From assembly GCA_004194705.1 (NCBI GenBank), contig SADC01000090.1, positions 62,001 to 126,000 on the forward strand: a DNA stretch of 64,000 bases. The letters are read 5' to 3'. The position numbers and the translations under genes are program-made. Source of the stretch: Ditylenchus dipsaci (taxonomy: Eukaryota; Nematoda; Chromadorea; Rhabditida; Anguinidae). Under the pieces are notes generated by a model. That model saw only the letters and a list, made by a program, of their open reading frames with translations. It was not told where the DNA came from and made no database searches. Shown here piece by piece: positions 43,271-53,800 of this stretch (position 1 is its first letter; every line of letters begins with the position of its first letter).

Positions 43271-43737
43271 TCAGAATCGAAGCTTGTTGAACAGCCACTT
43301 GCTCTTTTCAGTCTTGTAACGAGTCTCGAACTCTTTCTTGACTGCCGCCATAGCTGTCTTCTTCTTCTCTGGCTCCTTGATGTTCTCCTTGTTGACGACA
43401 CTCTTGTCGAAGTCGGCATCAAACAAGCATCTGCAATGCATGATAATTAGTGAAGATGGCGTAAAGAGAATCAACAACAAGCTGACCTGGTTGGAAGGAG
43501 ATGCTGCAAGCTCACCACACGAATGAATGGGCGGATCTTGCTGCGCTTGTTGACCTTCTTCTTGCCCATACGCTTGGTGACACGGAGCGGATACTTGTCA
43601 ATGCCGGCAATCAAAGCATGTCCGTATGGACGATCAGAGGTTCCATCATCATAGCTCTTGACCACCACTCCTTTGCGACCGGCGAAGCGTCCATTGAGAA
43701 GGATCACAACACGTCCTTGCTTCAAAATTTTTCCCAT
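43271..43737 (-). CDS. rpl-27: 60S ribosomal protein L27 (eL27), copy 1
   Basis: Component of the large cytosolic ribosomal subunit. Exon 1 43737-43487 and exon 2 43430-43271 with a 56 bp intron; 136 codons, the standard L27 length. [20 protein letters not shown] opens the KOW-like domain; [20 protein letters not shown] and the ending [14 protein letters not shown] are diagnostic. The first exon lies wholly in frame with no errors. AATAAA is at 43185-43180 on the minus strand. A strong acceptor-like TTTCAG about 40 bp upstream of the ATG could be the end of a leader intron or a trans-splice site. Protein identical to copy 2. Confidence 0.95.
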
Positions 43738-44008
43738 CGTAGATTTGTACGGCGAAAAGCTTACTTGATTTTCCTGAAACTTTTCTTTTAGTTTCTCTTT
43801 TACTCCTCTTTCATCAAACACTTGCATAACATACGATGGGAAAAAATTTGAAACAACATTAGCTAACAACAAAAGCACTTAGCGGTAAACAACCGTATAA
43901 AGTCACAAACGCACTCAGAAATGTGTAAGTCAAATATAACCCTTTATAAACAGGCTCGACAAAAAATTAAGCGTCCAAATCTGAAAATATTCTACGGAGC
44001 TTCTCTAA

Positions 44009-45088
44009 ATTGCACCAGATGGACGACCACATGGTTTGGTTGGTGGCTCTTTTAGTCCACAAAGAGCTTGGTCAAATACCTTAGAGGATTAGCCTTCAAG
44101 TTTGTTATGTATTACTGGAATGATAAAATTGTTCTCATTGTTTGTTAATATGATATACGGTAACACTTTACTTGAGGGGCCACTTTTATGGCAGAACGTT
44201 AGAAAAAACATATATTGGTATATTCTGGCTGTCTTACCATGTTTTTTAACTGAGCCGTGGCAAAGGAGCCTCTATATGCATTTTATGATAAAGAGTACTT
44301 CTCGGAATCATGTCTAAGGTAAGTGAGTGCGCGCATCTCTAACTCACAAGCCCCTGCAACCCCTTCGGGGCGCAGGGGGCTTGGGGGCTTGGAGTTGAGA
44401 TGCGCACACACACATACCTTAGACACAAATCACTCGAAAAAGACTCTGGATGCATGAAAAAAACATGCATACCAGAGTTTATTTATGCGGTAGGCCCCAG
44501 TATTGAAAACTATGTTCAACATCTTCTTGTTAGTGGGCCCTGTGTGATTAGTGGCCCCTTTATTCCCTTCCCTATACATCCCTTAATCCCTTCAAAATTC
44601 AAAAGGCGCGAATTCGAATTTTTCAAATTTTGACTAAAATCCATGATACCCCCCTGTGGTTTGAAAAAAAAAATCACTTTACCGGAAACGATCGGTAAAT
44701 TCGCGCCTAAATCGGGGTCGAGAAACACGAATATGCAATCGGTTTTTCAAAATTGTCATCAAAAGTGGGTCAGCCGTGGGGGGGGGGGTCAAGTAAAGTC
44801 TAGCCTGATATACTTCATGAATAAAACACTTTACTAATGTTCAATAAAAGCGCTTATGATTTTTTGTGAAATGACCAAGAGTCTCAGACTGATTAAGATA
44901 AAAATCCTGAAAATCAATAAGTGTGAACTCAGAAAGATTCGAACCAATACATTTGCACGGGGATATTGTGACCGCGGGATATTGTGTCACGTACCTGGTG
45001 GAAACAGATGACATGTACGGATAATTAACCACAAGCTGAACCAATGTCAGCCGCTCGAAAACCGATGGAAATTACACCTTGTCTACAC
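44009..45088. other. Gene-free stretch with a small foldback
   Basis: 44311-44427 is a foldback: TCTAAGGTAAGTGAGTGCGC against GCGCACACACACATACCTTAGA, with the GGGGCTTGG/CAAGCCCC inner arms. Other open frames here show no family features. Confidence 0.45.
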
Positions 45089-45094
45089 TTTATT
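45089..45094 (-). terminator. Polyadenylation signal of the MSP-like gene
   Basis: AATAAA on the minus strand (plus TTTATT), 33 bp after the stop codon at 45127. Confidence 0.6.
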
Positions 45095-45126
45095 ATTCAC
45101 ATTTACAGGGTTCACAAGAAAAATTA

Positions 45127-45671
45127 TCAATCCTTGTTGACAATGAGGATCGGTATCTTCTTCACGCCTTCTGCATTCGTACTGTAGACAGATTCACGAG
45201 CTGGCTTTTCCTTTGGATTGCTTACCGACTTATTCAGCACAAGAACGAAAATGTCACCAGACATTGCGACACCGGGCGGCAGTACGACTTTTACTCTCTT
45301 TTCTTCTTTAGAAGCAAGGTAGAGACTGGCCATATCCACTCGAAAGGAATCGACATAAGCGGTTGGAAACTGAATCTATAAAATATAAGTTCAAAGAAAA
45401 AGTCAATAAGATCATTTGTAAAAACACTGACCTTGACCGCCTGCGTGCTCATCGTCGGGTTTCGGATGAAAATCGATCGCTCCATCTCATCAATGAATAC
45501 CATAGAACTTCGGAAGATGATGGCCAAACTCGGATTGAACTCCAATCTGCTTTCGGGCTCTGACTGAATATTTCGGCTGAGAGCATGATTCGATAGCAAC
45601 AGGAGCTCTTCCTCATCCATGTCTTGTCCATAGCCCGCCAGGGAAAGTCTCTGTCCATTCGTTGAAGCCAT
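45127..45671 (-). CDS. Small protein with a possible MSP/PapD-like Ig fold
   Basis: Two exons, 45671-45432 and 45375-45127, with a 56 bp intron (GTCAGT...TTATAG); 162 codons from MASTNGQRLSLAGYGQ. An acidic leader (DMDEEELLLLSNHALS) precedes a beta-rich segment: RLEFNPSLAIIF, ERSIFIRNPTMSTQAVK, FRVDMASLYLASKEEKRVKV and VAMSGDIFVLVLNK, ending IPILIVNKD. The order of strands, with a basic residue-rich turn and RVKVVLPPGV, recalls major-sperm-protein or ASH-type domains, but no diagnostic motif is present, so this is a weak inference. The frame is open upstream to 45815 with a hydrophobic stretch (LSSLLCLFAALFGC). I prefer the internal ATG because the upstream part is CT-rich like a leader, but a signal-peptide-bearing longer form is possible. 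Confidence 0.55.
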
Positions 45672-45904
45672 CGACGCAGTAGTAGAGAACCCAGCAAAAA
45701 TCGGAGAGAGAGAGCAGCCAAACAGAGCAGCGAAGAGACAGAGCAGCGACGAGAGAGGAGAACCAAGACGGATGAAGCGGCGCACAAGAATGAATACTAA
45801 TGCAGACGGGAACATAAGTCTCTATGCGGAAATCAAATTCATGTCGAGACCACAATTAATTTAAATGGACAAAAATGAACGGAAGGGAGATCAAAATAAA
45901 TAAA

Positions 45905-46550
45905 GATGGAGGCGGTTTTGGCGTATTATCGAACGCAGTGACATTTTGTTTAGGTGATTTGGCTTACAGTCAACTCCCTCCATAGTGCATACTCAAGGGA
46001 CCGGCGACAGGTGTGCATTATGGCGGAAGGTGCACTATGGCGGGGGTGTACACTATGGCGGGTGTACACTATGGAGGGAGTTGACTGTATTGTCTTAAAT
46101 TTTTTAAATTACTTCGCTGTTTGGATCGTTGATGCTCGCAATCCTCTGCTATTTCGCAGTGCTGATTTAGAAGCCTACGTGAAAGAAGTCGATCCTTCGA
46201 AGGAAAATATTATCCTAGTCAATAAGTCCGATGTACTAACGCCCGAGCAGCAACGAGAAAAGGTCAGATCTGTCTTCTGGTACGTCCTGTCATTTTCAGC
46301 TTTCTCTGAGGGCGATAAACTTCCCTTGTTAATAATAATATTTCAGGAGCACTCTGCAATCTGTTAATGAGGAAAAAAATGGAAATTCGAGGTCGTATGA
46401 TGATGAGAAGGAGGATGTGGAGTCTGCACATTCCTCGGAACCAGGATCTGATTCTTCAATAGACGAGCCATCTACAAGCTTTATCCCCTTTGTCAACACA
46501 GCTGAGGTAATTTTTTAAAAAATTTAAACTTCAAATATGTAGTAGCATTG
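45905..46550 (+). pseudogene. Inverted, truncated copy of lsg-1
   Basis: Parallels the minus-strand gene at 48.2-50.6 kb. 45905-45955 resembles the WRxxWRVIERSDI exon but is degenerate. 46119-46279 matches the IVDARNPLLFRSADLEAYVK exon but lacks eight codons around LREWQNYF. A 71 bp intron is followed by an exon that ends 46507 (FIPFVNTAE). Similarity stops in the next intron at about 46550, where a MITE begins. The 5' and 3' thirds are absent, including the G1 and G3 motifs, so it cannot encode a working GTPase. It keeps four Cs where the main gene has three, useful for judging the frameshift there. Confidence 0.8.
45966..46089. mobile_element. 124 bp MITE in the lsg-1 pseudogene intron
   Basis: ACAGTCAACTCCCTCCATAG and its inverse CTATGGAGGGAGTTGACTGT at the ends. 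The interior has GTGCACTATGGCGGG repeats. TA on both sides suggests a Tc1/mariner-type target. Confidence 0.75.
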
Positions 46551-46551
46551 T

Positions 46552-46793
46552 AGGAGCATGCCCATGCGTTTCAAAAAGTTAAGGCGGCGTACCAGCAATT
46601 TTTTTTGAATCCTTCAATTTTTCACTCGTTTTGCATCAAATCTGATATTGATGACCCTATACTACTTTAAAAAACTAGGCAGAAAACTCAAAAAATCTGG
46701 ATGAGAACGCATGTAAAACTTGATTGAGAAAAAATAGTACTGGAAAGAAAAAAGTGCCCCGCCTTTTCTCCGTCTCGGGCACGGTCATGCCCT
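46552..46793. mobile_element. TTAA-type MITE, AGGAGCATGCCCATGCG ends
   Basis: AGGAGCATGCCCATGCGTTT on the left and GGGCACGGTCATGCCCT on the right followed by TTAA (46794-46797). It marks the breakpoint of the lsg-1 pseudogene. Related to 5398-5805. Confidence 0.55.
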
Positions 46794-47396
46794 TTAAAGG
46801 AGAATGCTCGTCTGCGATGGAACATAATTAAGCTGCTGAACAGATTCTATGTCAAAGATAACAACTTTATATAAAGGGACCACAGCTGCTAACCGCTCTT
46901 TCATCCACACAATATCCAATACAGGATGACACAAAGTCAAGGCGAGCATTCCGCGGGAGAAGATTTCGCAGGAGAAAATTTCTCAACAGAAACGTCAGAA
47001 AATAAAAATTCCGCGGAATTTTCACCCGCGGAAATTTCTCCCGCGGAGATTTTCGCCTTGCCGACAAAAAAACAACAGTCCCATTTTTGGAAAAAAATCA
47101 ATGACAGTGGTTAAGCCACCTGGGAGCTACTCCATTAGTGATTGCACCTAAAATTGGAGATATTATCTGAAAGAAAAAGCTACTTCACAAACAAACACAA
47201 TCAAAAATGAATCGAAAGCAGAAAATTTGGTTGTACTTTTTTCGGAAAATGTGACGGATTTATCATCCACACAATATCCCAATACAGACTGTTTTTTCGT
47301 ATTGCCCTATGTAATATTTATGACCGAAATCGCATCCAGCACACAAAATCGGACACAAATATATCGCATCGACTCCATTATCAATCTTAACACCGA

Positions 47397-47402
47397 TTTA
47401 TT
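47397..47402 (-). terminator. Polyadenylation signal of rpl-27 copy 2
   Basis: AATAAA on the minus strand at the same relative place as in copy 1. Confidence 0.6.
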
Positions 47403-47487
47403 TCAACAAAAGCGAGAACAATGAGAGCAACAAAAGTCCTGCCATACAAGACCCAAACATCAGCAATCAACAAAAATTAAGAGTTTC

Positions 47488-47954
47488 TCAGAATCGAAGC
47501 TTGTTGAACAGCCACTTGCTCTTTTCAGTCTTGTAACGAGTCTCGAACTCTTTCTTGACTGCCGCCATAGCTGTCTTCTTCTTCTCTGGCTCCTTGATGT
47601 TCTCCTTGTTGACGACACTCTTGTCGAAGTCGGCATCAAACAAGCATCTGCAATGCATGATAATTAGTGAAGATGGCGTAAAGAGAATCAACAACAAGCT
47701 GACCTGGTTGGAAGGAGATGCTGCAAGCTCACCACACGAATGAATGGGCGGATCTTGCTGCGCTTGTTGACCTTCTTCTTGCCCATACGCTTGGTGACAC
47801 GGAGCGGATACTTGTCAATGCCGGCAATCAAAGCATGTCCGTATGGACGATCAGAGGTTCCATCATCATAGCTCTTGACCACCACTCCTTTGCGACCGGC
47901 GAAGCGTCCATTGAGAAGGATCACAACACGTCCTTGCTTCAAAATTTTTCCCAT
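47488..47954 (-). CDS. rpl-27: 60S ribosomal protein L27 (eL27), copy 2
   Basis: Exon 1 47954-47704 and exon 2 47647-47488; 136 codons, identical in protein to copy 1 (offset 4217 bp). Large-subunit ribosomal protein. It lies 231 bp downstream of the lsg-1 stop codon on the same strand, with lsg-1's AATAAA at 48166-48161 and an acceptor-like TTTCAG about 40 bp before the rpl-27 ATG, an arrangement like a nematode operon. The leader differs from copy 1 by one extra T in a T-run. AATAAA at 47402-47397. Confidence 0.95.
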
Positions 47955-48160
47955 CGTAGATTTGTACGGCGAAAAGCTTACTTGATTTTCCTGAAACTTT
48001 TCTTTTAGTTTTCTCTTTTACTCCTCTTTCATCAAACACTTGCATAACATACGATGGGAAAAAATTTGAAACAACATTAGCTAACAACAAAAGCACTTAG
48101 CGGTAAACAACCGTATAAAGTCACAAACGCACTCAGAAATGTGTAAGTCAAATATAACCC

Positions 48161-48166
48161 TTTATT
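48161..48166 (-). terminator. Polyadenylation signal of lsg-1
   Basis: AATAAA on the minus strand, 19 bp after the lsg-1 stop codon and about 200 bp before the rpl-27 start. Confidence 0.6.
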
Positions 48167-48184
48167 AACAGGCTCGACAAAAAA

Positions 48185-50560
48185 TTAAGCATCCAAATCT
48201 GAAAATATTCTACGGAGCTTCTCTCTCTTCTTGCAATTTCCATGCTTCTTTGCGTTTTCCAGAAGAGAAGGACTCGATACACCATTATTACGGCCACCCA
48301 CGGAGCTCTTAATATGCGCAGTTCCCACAATGCCGGCGAAGAAATTATTGTCAATCTTGGTACCAGTGGTTCGAGGACCCAACAGAAGATTCCGCCTGTC
48401 CAACTAAAATGTCAAAACATTAGATCTCGGCAAAATTGTCCCAAAGTCAAACCTGCTTGAGCAAATTGTTCCCAGCTTCTGTAATGTCTTGAACTTTTTC
48501 CGACCTGCCTGACCACTGATTGAAACTGTCTTGAGGAAGCCCGGGCGGCGCAGCAATCCATTTCAACTTGCCATTGACAACATCCTTGAGGATGACCCGA
48601 GCGGCTCTCGAGCAATCAGGAATACCAGAAGAGGACATGAAACCTCTCATGAAAGCAACTGTAGTTAAAAGCTCATGCGCTGTTGGAGGACGATCACTAG
48701 CTTCGTGATCAGCCGGTTTTGGCAAAAAAATGGAGTACACAGACTCGAACTGGGCTCGTGGAATTCTGTTGCATAGCACTTGAATTGGTGAAAATTGGTC
48801 CCGCATCGTGTCAACTGGCAAAATCGCTAAAATTATGCAAATGAAGGACTGACAATCCGGTTAAGGATAGATAATATGATTACTCACAGTTAAGAATCAT
48901 CTCACTCGTGCTGAAACCAAACGAAGGCATCACCAAACCAGGGCAATCACAAAGAGTTACCTTAAATATATATATCAAGATTAGCTAGAACACCTTTTAG
49001 TAATCCAACCTCATCATCAATAATCAACGTTTGAAAGTGCTTAGTTTTTCCGGGAGTCGCCGAGACCGAGGTTTTCTTCTCGCCCAGCACACAGTTTATA
49101 GTAGAACTCTTGCCAACGTTTGGGTATCCGACCATACCGACTACGATAGATTTCAATTCTGGATGAGATGACTTCCCGATACCTTTCAAAAAATCAATGA
49201 GTTCCTAAAGTATAATTATCAATGCTACTACATATTTGAAGTTTAACTTTTAAAAAAATCACCTCAGCTGTCTTGACAAAGGGATAAAGCTTGTAGATGG
49301 CTCGTCCATTGAAGAATCAGATCCCAGTTCCGAGGAATGTGCAGACTCCACATCCTCCTTCTCATCATCATACGGCCTCGAATTTCCATTTTTTTCCTCA
49401 TTAACAGATTGCAAAGCGCTCCTAAAGTAATATAATTAGTAGGAAAGTTCATCGTGCTTAGAGAAAGCTGAAAACGTAGGACGAACCAGAAGACAGATCT
49501 GATCTTTTCACGTTGAAAATAGTTTTGCCACTCACGAAGCTGCTCGGGCGTCAATAGATCGGACTTGTTGACTAGGATAAGATTTTCCTTCGAAGGATCA
49601 ACCTCTTTCACGTAGGCTTCTAAATCAGCACTGCGGAATAGCAGAGGATTGCGAGCATCAACGATCTAAACAGCGGAGCGATTAAAAATATCCTCAATAA
49701 AAATACAAATTACCTGAACAACAATGTCACTGCGTTCGATAACACGCCAAAGCTGCCTCCATAGCTCAAGATTACGCTCAAAAGGAGTGATAACCAACCC
49801 GTCACCCTTAATTATTAATTACATAGTCAAAAACAGACTTGGTAGAAAAATGATACCTCAGCAAGCAATGCCAACGACCTTCGCCACTCCAGAAACGTTT
49901 CATTCTCCAATGCATGTAGTTCTTCGGCGGTGTGATACAACTCTTTCTTAGGTCTTCTCGGAATACGCATCAAATGACCATACTTGTTGTTCAGCTCTTC
50001 AAAAGATTGTGTTTTCAAATCCTCCACCTTAACGACATTGCTTTCCTTTCTGAATTAATAATTTTACACAATGGCTTAAAAGATAATTCTTAATTCACAA
50101 AGATGTCAACAAAAGATCCATATGCCAAAGACTACAACAATAAGCGGTCATTTGTAACACAATTATTTCTTGACTCTGGACCTTCCAATTTAGAAAACTT
50201 TAGATAGAAAAATAAAGACTTACGTTGACAAAATCTTAAAGTCACTACCCTTTTCAGCCTCGAAATTTCTGTCTGCAAGCTCCGCATTGGCCAGGAACTC
50301 TTCAAGATTGGTCTCATAAGTGACAGAGTCAAGGACTTTCTTTACCGGCCCCTACAACGAAACAAAAATTTTTATACAATTGTGGGTGTTGAGAAATCAA
50401 GAAATTATCGTACCTCAAGGATAACGTTTGGATTCGACTTGACCTGTCGGTTTCTTGCTTGAGCAGCCTTTAAATCTTCCGAAGCCTTATTGACGAGACC
50501 CTTTCCCAAAGATTTGTTGAAACCAGCCGGACCTTTATTCTTCAATCTTCTTTTTGTCAT
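48185..50560 (-). CDS. lsg-1: LSG1-like circularly permuted GTPase (60S subunit export factor recycling)
   Basis: LSG1-type cytoplasmic GTPase that releases the export adaptor NMD3 from the pre-60S subunit. Ten exons: 50560-50414, 50351-50224, 50049-49857, 49806-49714, 49665-49487, 49421-49263, 49204-49010, 48960-48888, 48826-48453, 48403-48185, about 586 codons. Order of motifs is permuted as in the family: G4 LVNKSD first, then G1 GYPNVGKSS, then G3 DCPG. Also seen are RIPRRPKKELYHTAEELHAL, TPFERNLELWRQLWRVIERS and IVDARNPLLFR. An acidic stretch (EDVESAHSSELGSDSS) sits between G4 and G1. One C is missing in a C-run near 49284 (ATCCCTTTGTC; the pseudogene copy has ATCCCCTTTGTC), shifting frame before KTAE; probably an assembly error. 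Divergent neighbour: the Pasha gene. Confidence 0.93.
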
Positions 50561-50812
50561 ATTGCCTGAAGTTTTTAATCGCGAATCTTTTGGGAGATAA
50601 CTGAAGACAGTATAATTAGAAATTCCAAACAGGACAAAGATTTTTTCGAGCACTTATTCCCCATAAACTACAGCACGTATCAGGCTAAAAACAGAAATTT
50701 GGCAGACGTTGGCATTTTGGGTTTTCCTTGCAAAACATACGCCTTTTGAAAAAAATAATATAAAAATACAATTTTCGACTTTTTCTTTATTGTGGCTGGA
50801 TCATAACTTCGA
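50561..50812. promoter_or_regulatory. 252 bp bidirectional promoter region between lsg-1 and the Pasha gene
   Basis: The two start codons face away from each other with 252 bp between them. The interval holds AT-rich stretches (AAAAAAATAATATAAAAATA) and an acceptor-like TTCAGGCAAT just before the lsg-1 ATG. No TATA box stands out. Shared regulation is inferred from geometry only. Confidence 0.5.
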
Positions 50813-53800
50813 ATGTCTGAAAACTGCCCGCCTACAAGTGAACCAAATGAAGATGCGGATGAAATTGAAAAACTGCTTGAAATGCGAAGAACCCTTTTGG
50901 CTGAGCTAGGGAGTGATGAAAGTGATGATGAGAAGGACCAAATAAACACTTCAAATAATGCAACAAGTATCGCCCAATCTGATGAATTATTGAAGGTATT
51001 CGATGTTGTTAACGACAGTGCAATGAATAGCCTTTCGGATGGGTATGAACTTGTTGATGAGTTTCACCAAAATGAAGAAACAGCTCAAAGTATTGAGAAT
51101 ATAGAGAAGGAGGAAGGTCCAATAAGCACTCAAGGTAACTTCTATTTTTATTGTAAAAAACTTATTTGGGGTAAACTGGTGTAATTCTTTTAATCATTTC
51201 AGATCCGGCATTGGATGAAGACAAAGGACAAGAGGCTGAAAACATAGACGGATTCTCCTCATTTAGCTCCAGGTAAACTTCACTCTCTTTTTCATTTTTA
51301 AGCAAATACCGTTGAAAAATAAAATTTTATAGTGATGAAGACGAAGAAATTGACGAGTCCAAAAATGCGGAAGAAATTGATGAACTTTTGGAAAAAGCGG
51401 TAGAAGGGCAGGACAATATTCGTAAAAATGTTCGGAAAAGGTCTTTCATTCATTTTACTTGGCTATTGCTTTTACAAATACATTGTATTTTCAGGCTCAA
51501 AAGAGTGCTGGAATATCGGGGAACTGACCACTTTGATGTCCTGCCTGATGGTTGGGTAGAAGTCACTCACAGTAGTGGTTTGCCCGTTTACCTGGTAAGC
51601 GTTTTTTACCGAGATATTTGCCTCAATCACTTATTTCTTCAGCACAGGCCTTCTCGAAGTTGCACTTTTGCGCGTCCCTATTTCCTTGGACCTTGTTCAG
51701 TGCGCCGCCATCGTGTGCCTGAGTCTGCCATTCCCTGTTATTATCAGAAAAAGCTGTTGGCTGAAGCGGATAAGCAATCCAACCCTGAAAATAATGCAGG
51801 AGCCAGTGAAGAAGCGCCAACAGAACAGCCACAGACAAGCGGTGAGACTCAGCTATTAGTCGGCCAGCAGCCAGAGGAAGAAAAATGCCCAAGAAGAAGT
51901 GAAATTTTGGACAAGCTTAAAGCACCTGTCATCAAAGTCAGGGTAAGCGGTTTCATTTTTCAAGTGGAAATATGTAATCCAAGGATTTGTAGTCAGCCAA
52001 AGATATACTCGACTCTCAATTGACCGATGATGCCCTTTATGAGTACGCCAAAAACAGTTTCCGCTTTAGAAATATATGTGTTTATCGGTTTAACAAGTGG
52101 TCTGATGCTAGAACTTTCTATAAAGACAAAAAGCGGAATGCCAGTGAACAAAGAGCTGCCAGAAGTGATACTTCCAGACCAGGTTTGTTTCTGATAGGAA
52201 ATTTTTTTTCCAAAAATAGGTACGCGGGTTTGGAAAACTCTTTGGAAAAAACAGTTTGGAAGACTCTAATTTTTCTGAAATTTTTTTTCGCCATAATTTT
52301 TTATTTGGGCAAAGATTTTAAGCTGCAAAAAGCGTTGCCCGCTTTTTTGATGGGCCATTATTTAAAAATCGTGGGTCCCGGTCTGTGAAGGGCTTCTGCA
52401 TGGGTAGGATCTAATTCACAGGAAAACAAGTGAAACAGTTTTTTTTCACATTATTTACGAAAAAGTTGGTTCTCAGTTCTGAGTCGATCTGCGTTTAGAG
52501 ATTTTCAAAATTCAACTTACAAAACAAATTATGACTAAAACCAAGGTTCCACAAAGTTTGGACCATACTTAATTCAACTGAGTTTAGGTTTACCTGGGAA
52601 TGTGCAACTTATTACGGTCCCCTCCTTCGACCAAAAATCCAAACCACAGCAAAGAGGTTTTTACTTGAATCCAAATGGCAAAACCTCGATCAGCATTCTT
52701 CATGAATTTGTTCAAAAAGTGCTCAAATGTACAGTCAAATACACGGAGACTGAGACAAGGTGGGTAAACTGTGTTTTGATTGTCTAAAATACAATGAAGT
52801 AGTCTTTGATTGCATTTGAAATTGAGTTTCCAGGAGTTGTTCCACACCTTACCACTGCATAGCTCGTCTTAAAATGTCTTCCACTGCAGGCAACAACCAC
52901 TTGCAGCAGAATGAGGCTCTAACAAGTGCCAGTATTCGACAAAAGTTGATGTATTTAAAGAAACAATACCAACCACCATTGCCTAATTCTTCCCAGATAG
53001 ATGGAGAGCAGGAAGGACAATGCAGTGAACAGCCTTCTACTTCTGATATTACTGCTAAAGGTGCTTACATACTTGGGCTACATTTTTCTGTATTTCAGTG
53101 TATACAAATCCTATCTGTGCCCTATCTGTGACGTTGGGTGACTCTAAATCGAAGAAATTTAAATTAAATGTCATGAGCTAGAGGATTTTTCGAAATATCA
53201 AGGGAGGGACTCTGACTTTGACCTGAGGCAACTGCGACGGAAAAAACGTTTTCCGTATTTTTGTAGAACGTCCCCAAGTCCCCTGTAAATTTGGCTTCCC
53301 TGCTATAAACGTTACAAAAAGTTAGAGCAATGACAGGACAGTTATGAAAAACCATGATGAGTATCTGGGCGGTATCGTCATTACAGAATAGACGGTTTTC
53401 AAAATGAACGCTTTTCAAAAAACAACGGTTTTTCAAATAGCGTATTTAAAAATGACGGTTTTCAAAATAACGTTTTACAAAATAGACGGTTTTCAAAATA
53501 TAACGGCTTTCAAAATACAACTACTTTCAAAATAGACGGTTTTCAAAATAGGGGGTTTTTCAAATAGCGGTTTCAAATTAGCTGGCTTTTAAATTAGCCG
53601 GCTGACAAAATAGCCGCATCGAAATTAGTAGGATTTCCACCTATATCAGCATCTTTCTTTTTAATTCTACTTGGTTTTACTACCGCTCTTTATTACAGGC
53701 TCATCAAACTTTCAGTCAAGAATAATGCCCGACTACTCCGAAACAAGTGATGATAAGTGACAAGTGATAATGTCCGCCTCCCCTAGGGTTCGAACCTTTA

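Larger units (their letters stand above)
42935..44008 (-). repeat. Segmental duplication, copy 1 (contains rpl-27 copy 1)
   Basis: Nearly identical to 47157-48226, from GTGAAAGAAAAAGCTACTTC to CTACGGAGCTTCTCT. Only scattered one-base differences were seen. At its right end it includes the last codons of the lsg-1 gene, which then break off, so this copy derives from the lsg-1-linked one. More diverged similarity extends leftward to about 42280 (matching 46.80 kb). Confidence 0.85.
47157..48226 (-). repeat. Segmental duplication, copy 2 (source copy, linked to lsg-1)
   Basis: Matches 42935-44008. Here the sequence continues uninterrupted into the rest of the lsg-1 last exon, so this is the ancestral context. 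Upstream, 46.80-46.93 kb also matches 42.28-42.42 kb but is broken by unrelated insertions in each copy (here a GCGGGAGAAATTTC-rich stretch, 46930-47080). Confidence 0.85.

Noticed and set aside
48447..48821. Independent 124-codon gene
   Set aside because: It is the penultimate coding exon of lsg-1 (48826-48453) read from an internal ATG.
49440..49490. Possible ultra-short 19-20 bp introns in lsg-1 (GTTCGT...TTTTCAG)
   Set aside because: A normal 65 bp intron ending TTACTTTAG joins VFW to SALQSV in frame and matches both the main gene and its inverted copy; the shorter one breaks the frame.
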